Assembly (NCBI RefSeq): GCF_029690045.1
Contig: NZ_CP121464.1
Span: forward strand, 6,076,001-6,140,000
Direction: 5' to 3'
Source of the DNA: Janthinobacterium rivuli
Lineage (GTDB): Bacteria; Pseudomonadota; Gammaproteobacteria; Burkholderiales; Burkholderiaceae_D
Length of the DNA stretch: 64,000 nt
The position numbers and the translations under genes are program-made. This document shows, one piece after another, positions 19,240 to 28,116 of this stretch (positions within the stretch are counted from its first letter, which is position 1; the number at the start of each line of letters is the position of its first letter). The notes under the pieces are model-generated. The model was not told where the DNA came from. It made no database searches and saw only the letters and a program-made list of their open reading frames with translations.

Positions 19240-20217
19240 ATGGAAACCAAATGGCTGGAAGACTTCATCTCGCTCGCTGAAACGCATAATTTCAGCCGTT
19301 CCGCGGCCCTGCGCCACGTCACCCAGCCAGCCTTCTCGCGGCGCATCCAGTCGCTGGAAAACTGGCTCGGCATCGACCTGGTCGACCGCACGTCCTACCC
19401 CACGCGCTTGACGCCGGCCGGCGCCGTGTTCTACGAACAGGCGCTGGAAATGCTGGGACAAATCAACGGCGTGCGCGCCCTGTTGCGCGGCAAGCGCGCG
19501 GCCACGCAAACGAGCGTCGACTTCGCCGTGCCGCATACCCTGTCGCTGACCTTCATGCCGAAGTGGCTGACGGCGCTGGAAGAAGGTTTTGCGCCGATCA
19601 ACAGCCGCCTGATGGCGCTGAACGTGCACGACGCCGTGCTGCAGCTGGTCGACGGCGGCTGCGATTTGCTGCTGTGCTACCACCATCCGCGCCAGCCGGT
19701 GCAGCTGGACCCGGGCCGCTACGACATGCTGGTGATGGGCCGCGAAACCCTGCGCGCGTATGCGCGCTGCGGCCAGGACAAGGTGCCGGACTTCGTCCTG
19801 CCCGGCAGCGCCAAAGAGCCGCTGCCCTTCCTTTCCTACACCAGCAATGCCTACCTGGGACGCATGGTGGAACTGCTGCTGGCCGACGCCAAGGCACCGC
19901 TGTTCCTGGAAACCTGCTACGAAACGGACATGGCCGAAGGCCTCAAAATGATGGCGCTGGAGGGACGCGGCATCGCCTTCCTGCCCGAATCGGCCGTCAT
20001 GCGCGACGTCAAATACAAGCATCTGGCACGCGCCGACGGCGGTGCGCCAGGCTGGGAAATCGAGCTGGAAATCCGTTTATATCGCGAGCGCCCATCGAGC
20101 CTGCGCCCTGGCAAGCAGATCGTCGAAAGCCTGTGGCAGTACCTGGTGCAGGCGCAGGAAGGCAAGGCGCGCGCCAGCAAGCGCCGCAAGCGCGCCACCG
20201 AGGCTGCCCGATCCTGA
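19240..20217 (+). CDS. LysR-family regulator, HypT/YjiE-like
   Basis: A 325-residue LysR regulator beginning METKWLEDFISLAETHNFSRSAALRHVTQPAFSRRIQSLENWLG. This strongly resembles the N-terminus of E. coli YjiE/HypT (QseD), the hypochlorite-responsive regulator. An effector-binding domain covers residues about 95-300, and a Lys/Arg-rich tail ends the protein. Regulated genes cannot be inferred; the next gene is glutamate dehydrogenase on the same strand. Confidence 0.85.
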   Translation: METKWLEDFISLAETHNFSRSAALRHVTQPAFSRRIQSLENWLGIDLVDRTSYPTRLTPAGAVFYEQALEMLGQINGVRALLRGKRAATQTSVDFAVPHTLSLTFMPKWLTALEEGFAPINSRLMALNVHDAVLQLVDGGCDLLLCYHHPRQPVQLDPGRYDMLVMGRETLRAYARCGQDKVPDFVLPGSAKEPLPFLSYTSNAYLGRMVELLLADAKAPLFLETCYETDMAEGLKMMALEGRGIAFLPESAVMRDVKYKHLARADGGAPGWEIELEIRLYRERPSSLRPGKQIVESLWQYLVQAQEGKARASKRRKRATEAARS

Positions 20218-20379
20218 CTGGCAATCCTGGCAATACAACTATGCAAGAAATGCATAACCGGATGCGCACAAAGCATTGGCCCGGGCATGAGGCTATCGCC
20301 TACGATGCGGTTCCGCTGCGCGCAGCTGCATCTCGGCTGTGCCTCTAACGTATTCGTATTGTCCAGGAGCTTATCAAGC

Positions 20380-21666
20380 ATGACCAGCAAGCACGCACTT
20401 CCTTCCTACCTCAATCCTGAAGACCTGGGCCCATGGGGCGTCTACCTCGAGCAGATCGACCGCGTTACGCCGTACCTGGGCAACCTGTCGCGCTGGGTGG
20501 AAACGCTGAAGCGTCCAAAGCGCATCCTGACGGTCGACGTGCCTATCGAGCGCGATGACGGCACCATTGCCCACTACGAAGGCTACCGCGTGCAGCACAA
20601 TCTGTCGCGCGGTCCGGGCAAGGGCGGCGTGCGCTTCCACCAGGACGTGACCCTGTCGGAAGTGATGGCCCTGTCGGCCTGGATGACGGTCAAGAATGCA
20701 GCGGTCAACGTGCCATACGGCGGCGCCAAGGGCGGTATCCGTGTCGATCCGAAGACCCTGTCGCGCAACGAACTGCAACGCCTGACCCGCCGCTACACGA
20801 GCGAGATCAGCATGATCATCGGACCGAACAAGGATATCCCGGCGCCGGACGTCAACACGAATGAGCAAGTCATGGCGTGGATGATGGACAGCTACGCGAT
20901 GATCGGCGGCAATATGTCGACCGGCGTGGTGACGGGTAAACCAATTTCGCTGGGCGGCAGCCTGGGTCGCCGCGACGCGACGGGCCGCGGCGTGTTCGTC
21001 GTCGGTTGCGATGCGGCCGCCAAGGTCGGCATGTCGCTCGAAGGCGCGAAAGTCATCGTGCAAGGTTTCGGCAACGTGGGCGGCGTCGCTGCACGCATGT
21101 TCGCTGAAGCCGGCTCGAAAGTGGTCGCGGTACAAGACCACAAGACCACCGTCGTGCATGCCGGCGGCTTGAACATCCCGCAATTGCTGGCACACGTGGC
21201 CGAAGTGGGCAGCGTCGAAGGCTTCCCGGGCGCCGAGGCATTCGTGCCACGCGAAGATTTCTGGGGCATCGATTGCGACATCCTGATCCCGGCCGCGCTG
21301 GAACAGCAAATCACGGCTGAACGCGCACAAGTCATCCGCGCCAAGATCATCCTGGAAGGCGCCAATGGCCCGACCCTGCCGGCAGCGGACGATATCCTGA
21401 CCGACCGTGGTGTCTTGATCGTGCCGGACGTGCTGGCCAACGCCGGCGGCGTGACCGTCAGCTACTTCGAGTGGGCGCAGAACTTCTCGAGCTTCTTCTG
21501 GACGGAAGAAGAAATCAACAGCCGCCTGACCCGCATCATGCGCGAAGCGTTCGACTCGGTATGGCAAGTGTCGCAAGAGAAGAAAGTGTCGATGCGCACG
21601 GCCACCTTCATCCTGGCATGCACGCGCGTGCTGCAAGCTCGCGAAGTGCGCGGCTTGTATCCATAA
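20380..21666 (+). CDS. gdhA: Glu/Leu/Phe/Val dehydrogenase (glutamate dehydrogenase)
   Basis: Catalyses reversible oxidative deamination of glutamate to 2-oxoglutarate. The 428-residue product carries the catalytic lysine motif [15 protein letters not shown] near residue 110, [14 protein letters not shown], and the Rossmann [17 protein letters not shown] near residue 227. Start at [20 protein letters not shown] follows CAGGAGC. Length fits the shorter NAD-type bacterial enzyme. An inverted repeat follows the stop. Confidence 0.92.
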   Translation: MTSKHALPSYLNPEDLGPWGVYLEQIDRVTPYLGNLSRWVETLKRPKRILTVDVPIERDDGTIAHYEGYRVQHNLSRGPGKGGVRFHQDVTLSEVMALSAWMTVKNAAVNVPYGGAKGGIRVDPKTLSRNELQRLTRRYTSEISMIIGPNKDIPAPDVNTNEQVMAWMMDSYAMIGGNMSTGVVTGKPISLGGSLGRRDATGRGVFVVGCDAAAKVGMSLEGAKVIVQGFGNVGGVAARMFAEAGSKVVAVQDHKTTVVHAGGLNIPQLLAHVAEVGSVEGFPGAEAFVPREDFWGIDCDILIPAALEQQITAERAQVIRAKIILEGANGPTLPAADDILTDRGVLIVPDVLANAGGVTVSYFEWAQNFSSFFWTEEEINSRLTRIMREAFDSVWQVSQEKKVSMRTATFILACTRVLQAREVRGLYP

Positions 21667-21671
21667 TGGCT

Positions 21672-21763
21672 GCCTGAGAAAATGCCTGGGGCGTTGTTGC
21701 TTCGCCTAGCCGTACTAGCGTACTGTCTTCGGCTTTGCGCCTAGCCCCAGACATTTTTCAGGC
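21672..21763. repeat. Long imperfect inverted repeat after gdhA
   Basis: The left arm (21672-21692, GCCTGAGAAAATGCCTGGGG core) and right arm (21744-21763, CCCCAGACATTTTTCAGG core) are nearly complementary, with one mismatch and one extra base. Between them are smaller imperfect dyads (CGCCTAGCCGTACTAGCG). The structure exceeds a simple terminator and looks like a repeated palindromic unit. Confidence 0.6.
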
Positions 21764-21786
21764 GCCATTGGGTTGCTGGCACTCTT

Positions 21787-21825
21787 AAAAAATCCCGCCA
21801 CACTTGCGTGTGAGCGGGATTTTTT
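21787..21825. terminator. Bidirectional terminator between gdhA and galE
   Basis: AAAAAATCCCGC and GCGGGATTTTTT form a strong stem flanked by an A-run and a T-run, with an extra CACAC/GTGTG pairing inside the loop. It serves the convergent gdhA and galE genes. Confidence 0.9.
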
Positions 21826-21843
21826 ATGGGTGCTCGATTTGCG

Positions 21844-22863
21844 TCAAGCTGCGTAGCCTTGCGGATTCTGGTGCTGCCAGCGCCAGTGGTCACGGCACAT
21901 GTCGTCGATGTTTTTCTGTGCTTGCCAGCCCAGCAATTCCTTTGCCTTGTCGGCCGAGGCGTAGCAGCTGGCGATGTCGCCGGGGCGGCGCGGCACGATG
22001 TCGTACGGCACCTTGCGGCCGCTGGCCGCTTCGAAGGCGCGCACGGTGTCGAGCACGCTGTAACCGTGGCCCGTACCCAGGTTGACGGTAAAGCCGCCCT
22101 CGGTGGCAAACAGGCGGTTCAGCGCGGCCACATGACCCAGCGCCAGGTCGACCACGTGAATGTAGTCGCGCACGCCCGTGCCATCCGGCGTAGCGTAGTC
22201 GTTGCCGAACACGGCCAGGCGCTCGCGGCGGCCCACGGCCACCTGGGCGATGAAGGGCATCAGGTTGTTCGGGATGCCGGCCGGATCTTCACCGATCAAG
22301 CCGCTGGCATGCGCGCCGACCGGATTAAAGTAGCGCAGCACGCCGACCTGCCATTGAGCATCAGCATGCACGAGATCCCCCAGGATCTGCTCGACCATCA
22401 GCTTCGAGCGGCCATACGGGTTGGTCACGGACAGGCGCGACGATTCCAGGATCGGCAAGGCGTCCGGATCGCCATACACGGTGGCCGACGAGCTGAAGAC
22501 AAAACGCTTCACGTTCGCCGCCGCCAGCACTTCCAGCAGGGCCACGGTACCCGACACATTATTATCCATATACATCAGCGGCTGCGCCACGGATTCACCC
22601 ACCGCCTTCAAGCCGGCGAAATGGATCACGGCATCGATGGCGTGCTCGCGCAGGATGGCGGCCATGGCCACGCGGTCGCGCACGTCCGCTTCATAGAAGG
22701 GCACGCTTTTACCGGCAATGCACTCCACGCGCGCCATCGCTTCGCGCGCGCTGTTGCACAGATTATCCACCGCGACGACATCAAAGCCGGCAGCGAGCAA
22801 TTCCACACACGTATGCGAACCGATGAAACCGGATGCGCCCGTCACGAGTATTTTCTTGGACAT
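21844..22863 (-). CDS. galE: UDP-glucose 4-epimerase
   Basis: Interconverts UDP-glucose and UDP-galactose in the cytosol. The 339-residue product has the NAD-binding motif TGASGFIGSHTC at residues 8-19, FSSSATVYG, and the catalytic YGRSK. Start at MSKKILVTG is preferred over an upstream ATG that adds a hydrophobic stretch unlike GalE. It lies near the polysaccharide locus and may supply UDP-galactose, but it is separated from it by trmB and a tRNA gene. Confidence 0.93.
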   Translation of the reverse strand: MSKKILVTGASGFIGSHTCVELLAAGFDVVAVDNLCNSAREAMARVECIAGKSVPFYEADVRDRVAMAAILREHAIDAVIHFAGLKAVGESVAQPLMYMDNNVSGTVALLEVLAAANVKRFVFSSSATVYGDPDALPILESSRLSVTNPYGRSKLMVEQILGDLVHADAQWQVGVLRYFNPVGAHASGLIGEDPAGIPNNLMPFIAQVAVGRRERLAVFGNDYATPDGTGVRDYIHVVDLALGHVAALNRLFATEGGFTVNLGTGHGYSVLDTVRAFEAASGRKVPYDIVPRRPGDIASCYASADKAKELLGWQAQKNIDDMCRDHWRWQHQNPQGYAA

Positions 22864-22946
22864 AATATCAACCAATGCAAAAAAGATAAGACTACCGTAA
22901 TTCACCCGCCTTGCCTAGCCAGCGCACCATAGCGCGCGCATTAAAA

Positions 22947-22974
22947 AAGCCTGCGGCGTCGCCGCGGCAGGCTT
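22947..22974. terminator. Terminator downstream of trmB
   Basis: AAGCCTGC (22947-22954) and GCAGGCTT (22967-22974) form a strong GC-rich hairpin. On the minus strand it is followed by a T-run (TTTTTTAA), as expected for trmB termination. Confidence 0.85.
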
Positions 22975-23012
22975 GTTCTCGTGCAAACGGCACAGGTGGG
23001 CAAACCGCCAGG

Positions 23013-23732
23013 TTATTTCTTGATGAACACCAGATCCCACACGCCATGGCCCAGCTTCAAGCCACGGTTTTCAAATTTGGTCAGCGGACGATACGCCGGT
23101 TGCGGCGCGTAGCCCTCAGCGCTATTGCGCAGTTGCGGCTCGGCGCCCAGCACGTCCAGCATTTGCACCGCGTAATCTTCCCAGTCGGTGGCGCAATGCA
23201 GATAGCCGCCCGGCGCCAGGCGCTCGGTCAACTGCTTGACGAACGGCGACTGTATCAGGCGGCGCTTGTTATGGCGCGCCTTGTGCCATGGATCAGGGAA
23301 AAAAACGTGGATACCAGCCAGCGAATTGGCGGGAATCATGTGCGTCAGCACTTCCACCGCATCGTGCTGCAGCAGGCGCAGATTCGTCAGCGACTCTTCG
23401 CCGATCAGCTTCAACAGGCTGCCGACACCGGGCGTATGCACTTCGACGCCAATAAAATCCTTCTCCGGCATGGCTTTGGCGATATGCGCCGTCGTCGCGC
23501 CCATGCCGAAGCCGATTTCCAGGATGACAGGCGCCTTGCGGCCGAACACCTGCTCGAAATCCATCGATTCCTTGGCGAAAGGCAGCAGGAACTGCGGCCC
23601 AAGGGTCTCGAGCGCGCGCGCCTGCGCCACGGAAAGTCGTCCCGCGCGGGTCACGAAACTGCGGATGCGGTGTTCGGTCGGATCGTACATCATCGGCCGC
23701 GCCGGGCCGTTTGCTGGGGTATCAGAAGACAT
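23013..23732 (-). CDS. trmB: tRNA (guanine-N7-)-methyltransferase
   Basis: Forms m7G46 in tRNA using SAM. The 239-residue product shows [30 protein letters not shown] near residues 70-100 and [18 protein letters not shown], both typical of TrmB. The N-terminal part [23 protein letters not shown] is also characteristic. Reads away from the polysaccharide locus. Confidence 0.95.
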   Translation of the reverse strand: MSSDTPANGPARPMMYDPTEHRIRSFVTRAGRLSVAQARALETLGPQFLLPFAKESMDFEQVFGRKAPVILEIGFGMGATTAHIAKAMPEKDFIGVEVHTPGVGSLLKLIGEESLTNLRLLQHDAVEVLTHMIPANSLAGIHVFFPDPWHKARHNKRRLIQSPFVKQLTERLAPGGYLHCATDWEDYAVQMLDVLGAEPQLRNSAEGYAPQPAYRPLTKFENRGLKLGHGVWDLVFIKK

Positions 23733-23785
23733 GGGAATGGAGAAATAAGTGGCTGCGCCGCATCAAGCCAGGCGCCAGCGAAAAA

Positions 23786-23859
23786 TGGAGCGGGTGAAGG
23801 GAATCGAACCCTCGTCGTAAGCTTGGGAAGCTTCTGCTCTACCATTGAGCTACACCCGC
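23786..23859 (-). tRNA. tRNA-Gly(CCC)
   Basis: Minus-strand cloverleaf of 74 bases including an encoded CCA. The acceptor stem is GCGGGTG/CACCCGC, the D arm GCTC-AATGGTA-GAGC, the anticodon loop TTCCCAA (anticodon CCC, plus-strand 23825-23827), and the T arm GAGGG-TTCGATT-CCCTT. It closely resembles E. coli tRNA-Gly(CCC). Confidence 0.95.
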
Positions 23860-24104
23860 GAAGCCTGCATTTTACGCGGGATGGCAAGGACTTGGCAAAC
23901 TTGCGGGTCGCTTTCGAATTTTCCGCCAATTCTCGCGATAGTTTATAAAAAAGACAAATAAAGTCACATCGGTACGATGTCGTTTTTGTTGATATAGCAC
24001 AACAATGCGGGCGGCCGGACACGATGAATAGTTTGGTATACCGCTAAAATAGAATAAATTATTGTTACCGTGAACTGTGTGGCACAGACTAGCTGGAGAA
24101 ATGT
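23860..24104. other. AT-rich intergenic region before the polysaccharide locus
   Basis: No gene is supported here. A 15-bp palindrome ACATCG-GTA-CGATGT (23966-23980) is followed by CGTTTTTG, so it may be a weak terminator or an operator. The region marks the start of the exopolysaccharide locus. Confidence 0.5.
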
Positions 24105-24113
24105 TGCTACAAT
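24105..24113 (+). promoter_or_regulatory. Candidate extended -10 promoter
   Basis: TGCTACAAT fits an extended -10 element (TG-N-TACAAT), 48 bases upstream of the ATG at 24161. No good -35 box is visible at 16-18 bases upstream, as expected for extended -10 promoters. Confidence 0.4.
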
Positions 24114-24160
24114 CGCGTGACAGTTTAGCATTCCCGCTGTTCAACCTAAAAGGATATCCC

Positions 24161-24412
24161 ATGAAGAAAATTCTGATCGCTTCGGCAATCCTGTGCTTCG
24201 CTTCCGCACAAGCCATGGCTCAATCGGCACCAGCTCCTGCACCAGCAGCAGCTGCACCAGCTGCTGGCGCTACCGGCGCTGCCGTCGGCGGCACTGTTGC
24301 CGGCCTGAGCACGAGCGCCCTGATCGCAATCGGCGCAGCAGTTGCCGTTGTGGCTGGTGCTGCTAGCTCGGATTCGACCACCGCGCACACGCCCTCAAGC
24401 CACGCCAAGTAA
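24161..24412 (+). CDS. Small secreted protein, YjbE/GfcA-like
   Basis: 83 residues with a clear signal peptide (MKKILIASAILCFASAQAMA-Q). A Pro/Ala-rich stretch follows, then a Gly/Ala hydrophobic segment (LIAIGAAVAVVAGAASS) and a short Ser/Thr/His tail. The architecture resembles E. coli YjbE and GfcA, small secreted proteins encoded at the head of exopolysaccharide and group 4 capsule operons. The similarity is architectural and should be tested by profile search. Its position at the head of this locus, which also has a YjbH-like gene at 49.3-52.3 kb, supports the idea. A strong terminator follows. Confidence 0.7.
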   Translation: MKKILIASAILCFASAQAMAQSAPAPAPAAAAPAAGATGAAVGGTVAGLSTSALIAIGAAVAVVAGAASSDSTTAHTPSSHAK

Positions 24413-24533
24413 TCTGTCGACGCCTCTGGCTGAAACAGACAAGACCAAGCCTGCGGATTGACGTCAAACCTCGACACGCTGGCCTGGTCCCCCGAGAAGC
24501 TGGCCTTGTCATACGCAGCGCCACTTCCTCGCT

Positions 24534-24568
24534 AAAAGCCCTTTTTCATTTCTTGAAAACGGGCTTTT
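24534..24568 (+). terminator. Strong terminator after the YjbE-like gene
   Basis: AAAAGCCC (24534-24541) pairs with GGGCTTTT (24561-24568). The loop contributes a second pairing of TTTTCA with TGAAAA, giving a long hairpin followed by TATTTTTC. This makes the small secreted protein gene look monocistronic. Confidence 0.85.
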
Positions 24569-24648
24569 TATTTTTCTTCAATAATGCGCGCGCTGAAGCG
24601 CACCGGCCGTCAGGAATATGAAACGCCCTGACCAATCATGCATAGCCA

Positions 24649-25005
24649 ATGAAAAACCAGCCTTTCCATAAACGCATGGGATTTGCCCTGCAAGGCTTGA
24701 GTGCCGCCTTCCGCATGGAATCGAGCTTCCGGCTGCAATGCCTTGCCGCCCTCCTGGTATTGCTTGTACTTGCCTGCTACCGGCCAGCGATGATCTGGTG
24801 GGCGTTGTTATTGCTTAACTGTGGCATGGTCCTCGCTGCGGAACTCTTCAACACCGCCCTCGAAAATTTGATTGATCACCTCCACCCGGCCCTCCATCCC
24901 AGTATCAAGATCGCCAAGGATTGCGCAGCAGGAGCCGTGCTCATTCTCAGTATCAGTGCCCTATGCGTCTTTGTTGCTTTTTTGCTTGAAAACGTTGTGT
25001 GCTAA
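24649..25005 (+). CDS. dgkA: Diacylglycerol/undecaprenol kinase (DgkA type)
   Basis: A 118-residue integral membrane kinase with three predicted helices. The signature AAELFNTALENLIDHLHP (about residues 63-80) and IKIAKDCAAGAVL carry the catalytic Glu/Asn/Asp residues of the DgkA family. In Gram-negatives it recycles diacylglycerol; in Gram-positives the homologue phosphorylates undecaprenol. Its presence inside a polysaccharide locus makes a lipid-carrier role plausible, but this is inference. Confidence 0.9.
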   Translation: MKNQPFHKRMGFALQGLSAAFRMESSFRLQCLAALLVLLVLACYRPAMIWWALLLLNCGMVLAAELFNTALENLIDHLHPALHPSIKIAKDCAAGAVLILSISALCVFVAFLLENVVC

Positions 25006-25113
25006 GCAGGAATACCGGGGTAGCAAACTACAATACAGGATGAGCTGAACTACCTGCCTCCCAGACCCAATAGCGTCGGGAGAAAAGACAGAGATCCCTG
25101 TAATTCATTAGAA

Positions 25114-25133
25114 TATTGCCCCCATTGGCAATA
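25114..25133. promoter_or_regulatory. Inverted repeat upstream of manC
   Basis: TATTGCC-CCCATT-GGCAATA is a perfect 7-bp dyad ending 24 bases before the manC start. Its placement suggests an operator or attenuator for the manC-wbaP unit. Confidence 0.45.
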
Positions 25134-25156
25134 ATTACATTTACATTGAAGCATAG

Positions 25157-26575
25157 ATGACTATTCCCCTCCTACCGGTAATTCTTTGTGGTGGTTCCGG
25201 CACACGTTTATGGCCGCTTTCGCGCGATGCGTTCCCAAAGCAGTTTCTGCGCTTGTCGACCCAAGGCAGCATGCTGCAACAAACGCTGCAGCGCCTGGCA
25301 GACATCGACAACGCGTCGCCAGCACTGCTGGTATGCAACGAATCCTCGCGCTTCATTGTCGCGGAGCAAGTGCGTGAGATCGGCCTGGAACATAGCCGCC
25401 TGTTACTCGAACCCATGCGCCGCAATACGGCACCGGCGATCGCCTCGGCCGCCTTGCATGCAATGGAAAATGGCGAAGATCCGCTCCTGCTGGTGCTGCC
25501 ATCGGACCACGTCATTCTGGATACCCCGGCGTTCCATCGGACCATCGCGCTGGCGCGTACTGCTGCAGAGGCAGGTAATTTGCTGACTTTCGGCATCACG
25601 CCAACGGGTCCAGAAACAGGATACGGCTATATTCGCGCCGAGGGCGCTGCAAACGGACAAGTCCAACGCGTACTTGAATTCGTGGAAAAGCCGGCCCTGG
25701 CGCTTGCGGAGCAATATATCGCCAACGGTGATTACTTCTGGAACAGCGGCATGTTCCTGTTCCGCGCCAGCCGCTACCTGGAAGAGCTGGAACGCTTTCA
25801 GCCCGCCGTCCTGGCGGCTTGCCGCGCTGCCATCATTGTCGCAAAGAGCGACCTCGACTTCATTCGCCTGGACAAGGATGCCTACGCTGCCAGCCCCGAT
25901 ATCGCCGTCGACTATGCGGTCATGGAACGCACCAGCCATGCCTCGACCATCGCCCTCGATGCGGGCTGGAATGATATTGGCTCCTGGAAAGCCGTACTCG
26001 ACGTGGCGGAAAAAGATGCCGATAGCAATAGCGCCCATGGCGATGTGCTGATTCAGGATTGCAACGATTGCCTGGTACACAGCACTAGCCGCCTGGTCAC
26101 CGCCATCGGCATGCGCAATACCGTGATCGTGGAAACGGCCGATGCCGTGCTGGTCATGGATGCGGACCAGGCACAACAAACAAAAACCTTGGTTGCGCAA
26201 CTGGTCGCCAGGGAGCGCCCCGAGGCCACCATGCACCGTGAAGTTTTCCGTCCGTGGGGCTCCTATGATTCCATCGGCAATGGCGAGCGCTTCCAAGTCA
26301 AGCGGATCACTGTCAAGCCTGGCGCCAAGCTGTCATTGCAAATGCATCACCACCGCGCCGAGCACTGGATCGTGGTCTCCGGCACGGCGCAGATCACCAA
26401 TGGGGACAAGGAATATTTGCTGACCGAGAACCAGTCCACGTATATTCCCCTCGGCGTGGTCCACTCCCTGGCCAACCCGGGCAAGCTACCGCTGGAATTG
26501 ATTGAGATTCAATCGGGCAGCTACCTTGGGGAAGACGATATTGTCCGCTTTGAAGACCGCTACGGCCGCGTTTGA
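25157..26575 (+). CDS. manC: Mannose-1-phosphate guanylyltransferase / mannose-6-phosphate isomerase
   Basis: Bifunctional enzyme making GDP-mannose; 472 residues. The nucleotidyltransferase half starts LLPVILCGGSGTRLWPLSRDAFPKQF. The C-terminal cupin (phosphomannose isomerase type II) has KPGAKLSLQMHHHRAEHWIVVSG and ends with GEDDIVRFEDRYGR, as in CpsB/XanB. Start at ATG 25157. No phosphomannomutase or GDP-mannose dehydratase gene is present in the window, so GDP-mannose may be used directly or processed by enzymes encoded elsewhere. Confidence 0.95.
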   Translation: MTIPLLPVILCGGSGTRLWPLSRDAFPKQFLRLSTQGSMLQQTLQRLADIDNASPALLVCNESSRFIVAEQVREIGLEHSRLLLEPMRRNTAPAIASAALHAMENGEDPLLLVLPSDHVILDTPAFHRTIALARTAAEAGNLLTFGITPTGPETGYGYIRAEGAANGQVQRVLEFVEKPALALAEQYIANGDYFWNSGMFLFRASRYLEELERFQPAVLAACRAAIIVAKSDLDFIRLDKDAYAASPDIAVDYAVMERTSHASTIALDAGWNDIGSWKAVLDVAEKDADSNSAHGDVLIQDCNDCLVHSTSRLVTAIGMRNTVIVETADAVLVMDADQAQQTKTLVAQLVARERPEATMHREVFRPWGSYDSIGNGERFQVKRITVKPGAKLSLQMHHHRAEHWIVVSGTAQITNGDKEYLLTENQSTYIPLGVVHSLANPGKLPLELIEIQSGSYLGEDDIVRFEDRYGRV

Positions 26576-26652
26576 CAGCGCAAATACGTCATCACCATGC
26601 ATGCGTCACAGCAAGAATTTACACTGAAGTTTATAAGGTTTAGCAAGTCATC

Positions 26653-28116
26653 ATGAAACCAATCGAAGGCATCTTTGTACAAGAAGTGAAATGGTATTGC
26701 AGCAGCAGGGCAGAGAAATATTTTCTCACCTTTGCCGATGCCTTTGCCATGTTCATGGCATTCTGGTTTGCCGGAAAATGGACGCTCGATGCCAGCGACT
26801 TGAACAGCTTTGGCCTGGATAGCTCACGCCTGCTCAGTTACAGTCTGCTATCCGTGGTTACTGTGGCTATCTTCAAACTGAAGGGGCATCATGCCAAACG
26901 CCGTCCTTATTCGAATGAAATCAAGGAACTCCTGAAGGTCGCCATGGTCATGGGTCTGATCGACGCTGCCCTGGTCTTCCTCGACAAGCGCGACTCCTCG
27001 CGCGAGGCACTGTTGGCCACCTGGCTGCTGGTGCCATGCTGTGTCTTGCTGCTGCGCGGCATGGTCAAATACCTGCTGATGAAAGCTGGCGGCTGGATAC
27101 GCCCCATGGTCATCATCGGATGGGGTGACAATGCCTTGCAAACAGCGCGCGCCTTCGATGAGGAAGCGTTGATGGGATATCGCCTGATTGCGTTCCTGAT
27201 ACCGGAAGGCCAAGACCGCCTGGAACAACATTATGTGAACCGCAGCAAGCAAGTCGTGCCCTGCATTCAGCTAGGTGAAAACACGGAACAAACGCTCAGG
27301 TTGCTGGGCGACCCGCATACGGTTGTCGCCCTGGAACAAGGCGGTATCGACACTTATCAGAGCATGATCCAGCAAGTCAGCCGTTGCGTTGCCAATATGC
27401 AAGTTGTGCCAGCCGTACGCGGGCTCCCCTTGTACGGTATGGAGGTCAACCATTTCTTTGCACATGAAGTATTGCTGCTGACCATGCGCAACAACCTGGC
27501 ACGGCCAGGCTTGCAACTGATTAAGCGCTGCTTTGATCTGGCGGCCTCGATCTGCGTGCTGATCGTCGGCTCCCCCATCTTGCTGTGGATCGCGGCCAAG
27601 GTCATGGCATCTGGCCGTCCCATCTTCTACGGCCACAAACGCGTGGGGCAGAATGGCAAGCATTTTCTCTGCTACAAATTCCGCACCATGGCCGTGAACG
27701 CCGACGTTTTGCTCAAGGAGTTACTGGAGCGCGATCCTGAAGCCCGTGCCGAATGGGACCGTGATTTCAAACTGAAGAACGACCCGCGCATCACCTCGAT
27801 CGGCCACTTCCTGCGTCGGACCAGCCTCGATGAATTGCCGCAGCTATGGAACGTGCTGAAAGGCGAAATGAGCCTCGTCGGGCCGCGTCCCGTTGTCGAT
27901 GCGGAACTGGAGCGTTACGGCCCCCAGGTAGACTATTATCTGGAAGCGAAACCCGGGGTCACTGGCCTGTGGCAAGTCAGCGGCAGGAACGACGTCAGCT
28001 ATGATACGCGCGTTTATCTGGATGCCTGGTATGTCAAGAACTGGTCGTTATTCAATGACATCGTCATCCTGCTGAAAACAGTTAAAGTCATCTTCAAGAA
28101 AGATGGTGCGTACTAA
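26653..28116 (+). CDS. wbaP: Undecaprenyl-phosphate sugar phosphotransferase (WbaP-like)
   Basis: Transfers a hexose-1-phosphate to undecaprenyl phosphate to start repeat-unit synthesis at the inner membrane. The 487-residue product has N-terminal transmembrane helices, a Rossmann-like middle region (MVIIGWGDNALQTARAF near residue 155), and the catalytic C-terminal domain. That domain shows KRVGQNGKHFLCYKFRTM, RTSLDELPQLWNVLKGEMSLVGPRP and GVTGLWQVSGRNDV. The long form with a CoA-binding-like middle domain is typical of WbaP/WcaJ. Sugar specificity (Gal or Glc) cannot be set from sequence reading. Confidence 0.93.
   Translation: MKPIEGIFVQEVKWYCSSRAEKYFLTFADAFAMFMAFWFAGKWTLDASDLNSFGLDSSRLLSYSLLSVVTVAIFKLKGHHAKRRPYSNEIKELLKVAMVMGLIDAALVFLDKRDSSREALLATWLLVPCCVLLLRGMVKYLLMKAGGWIRPMVIIGWGDNALQTARAFDEEALMGYRLIAFLIPEGQDRLEQHYVNRSKQVVPCIQLGENTEQTLRLLGDPHTVVALEQGGIDTYQSMIQQVSRCVANMQVVPAVRGLPLYGMEVNHFFAHEVLLLTMRNNLARPGLQLIKRCFDLAASICVLIVGSPILLWIAAKVMASGRPIFYGHKRVGQNGKHFLCYKFRTMAVNADVLLKELLERDPEARAEWDRDFKLKNDPRITSIGHFLRRTSLDELPQLWNVLKGEMSLVGPRPVVDAELERYGPQVDYYLEAKPGVTGLWQVSGRNDVSYDTRVYLDAWYVKNWSLFNDIVILLKTVKVIFKKDGAY

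Noticed and set aside
20240..20348. A 35-codon frame ([13 protein letters not shown] start) before gdhA as a leader peptide
   Set aside because: No ribosome-binding site precedes it and it lacks the codon runs or hairpins of an attenuator.
23786..23859. tRNA-Gly(CCC) next to the polysaccharide locus as an integration site
   Set aside because: The tRNA 3' end faces trmB, not the locus; no duplicated tRNA 3' end or integrase gene is visible on the locus side.
24080..24095. TGGCAC followed by TAGCT, resembling a sigma-54 promoter before the YjbE-like gene
   Set aside because: The GG-to-GC spacing is one base too short for a functional -24/-12 element, and the -12 core is imperfect.
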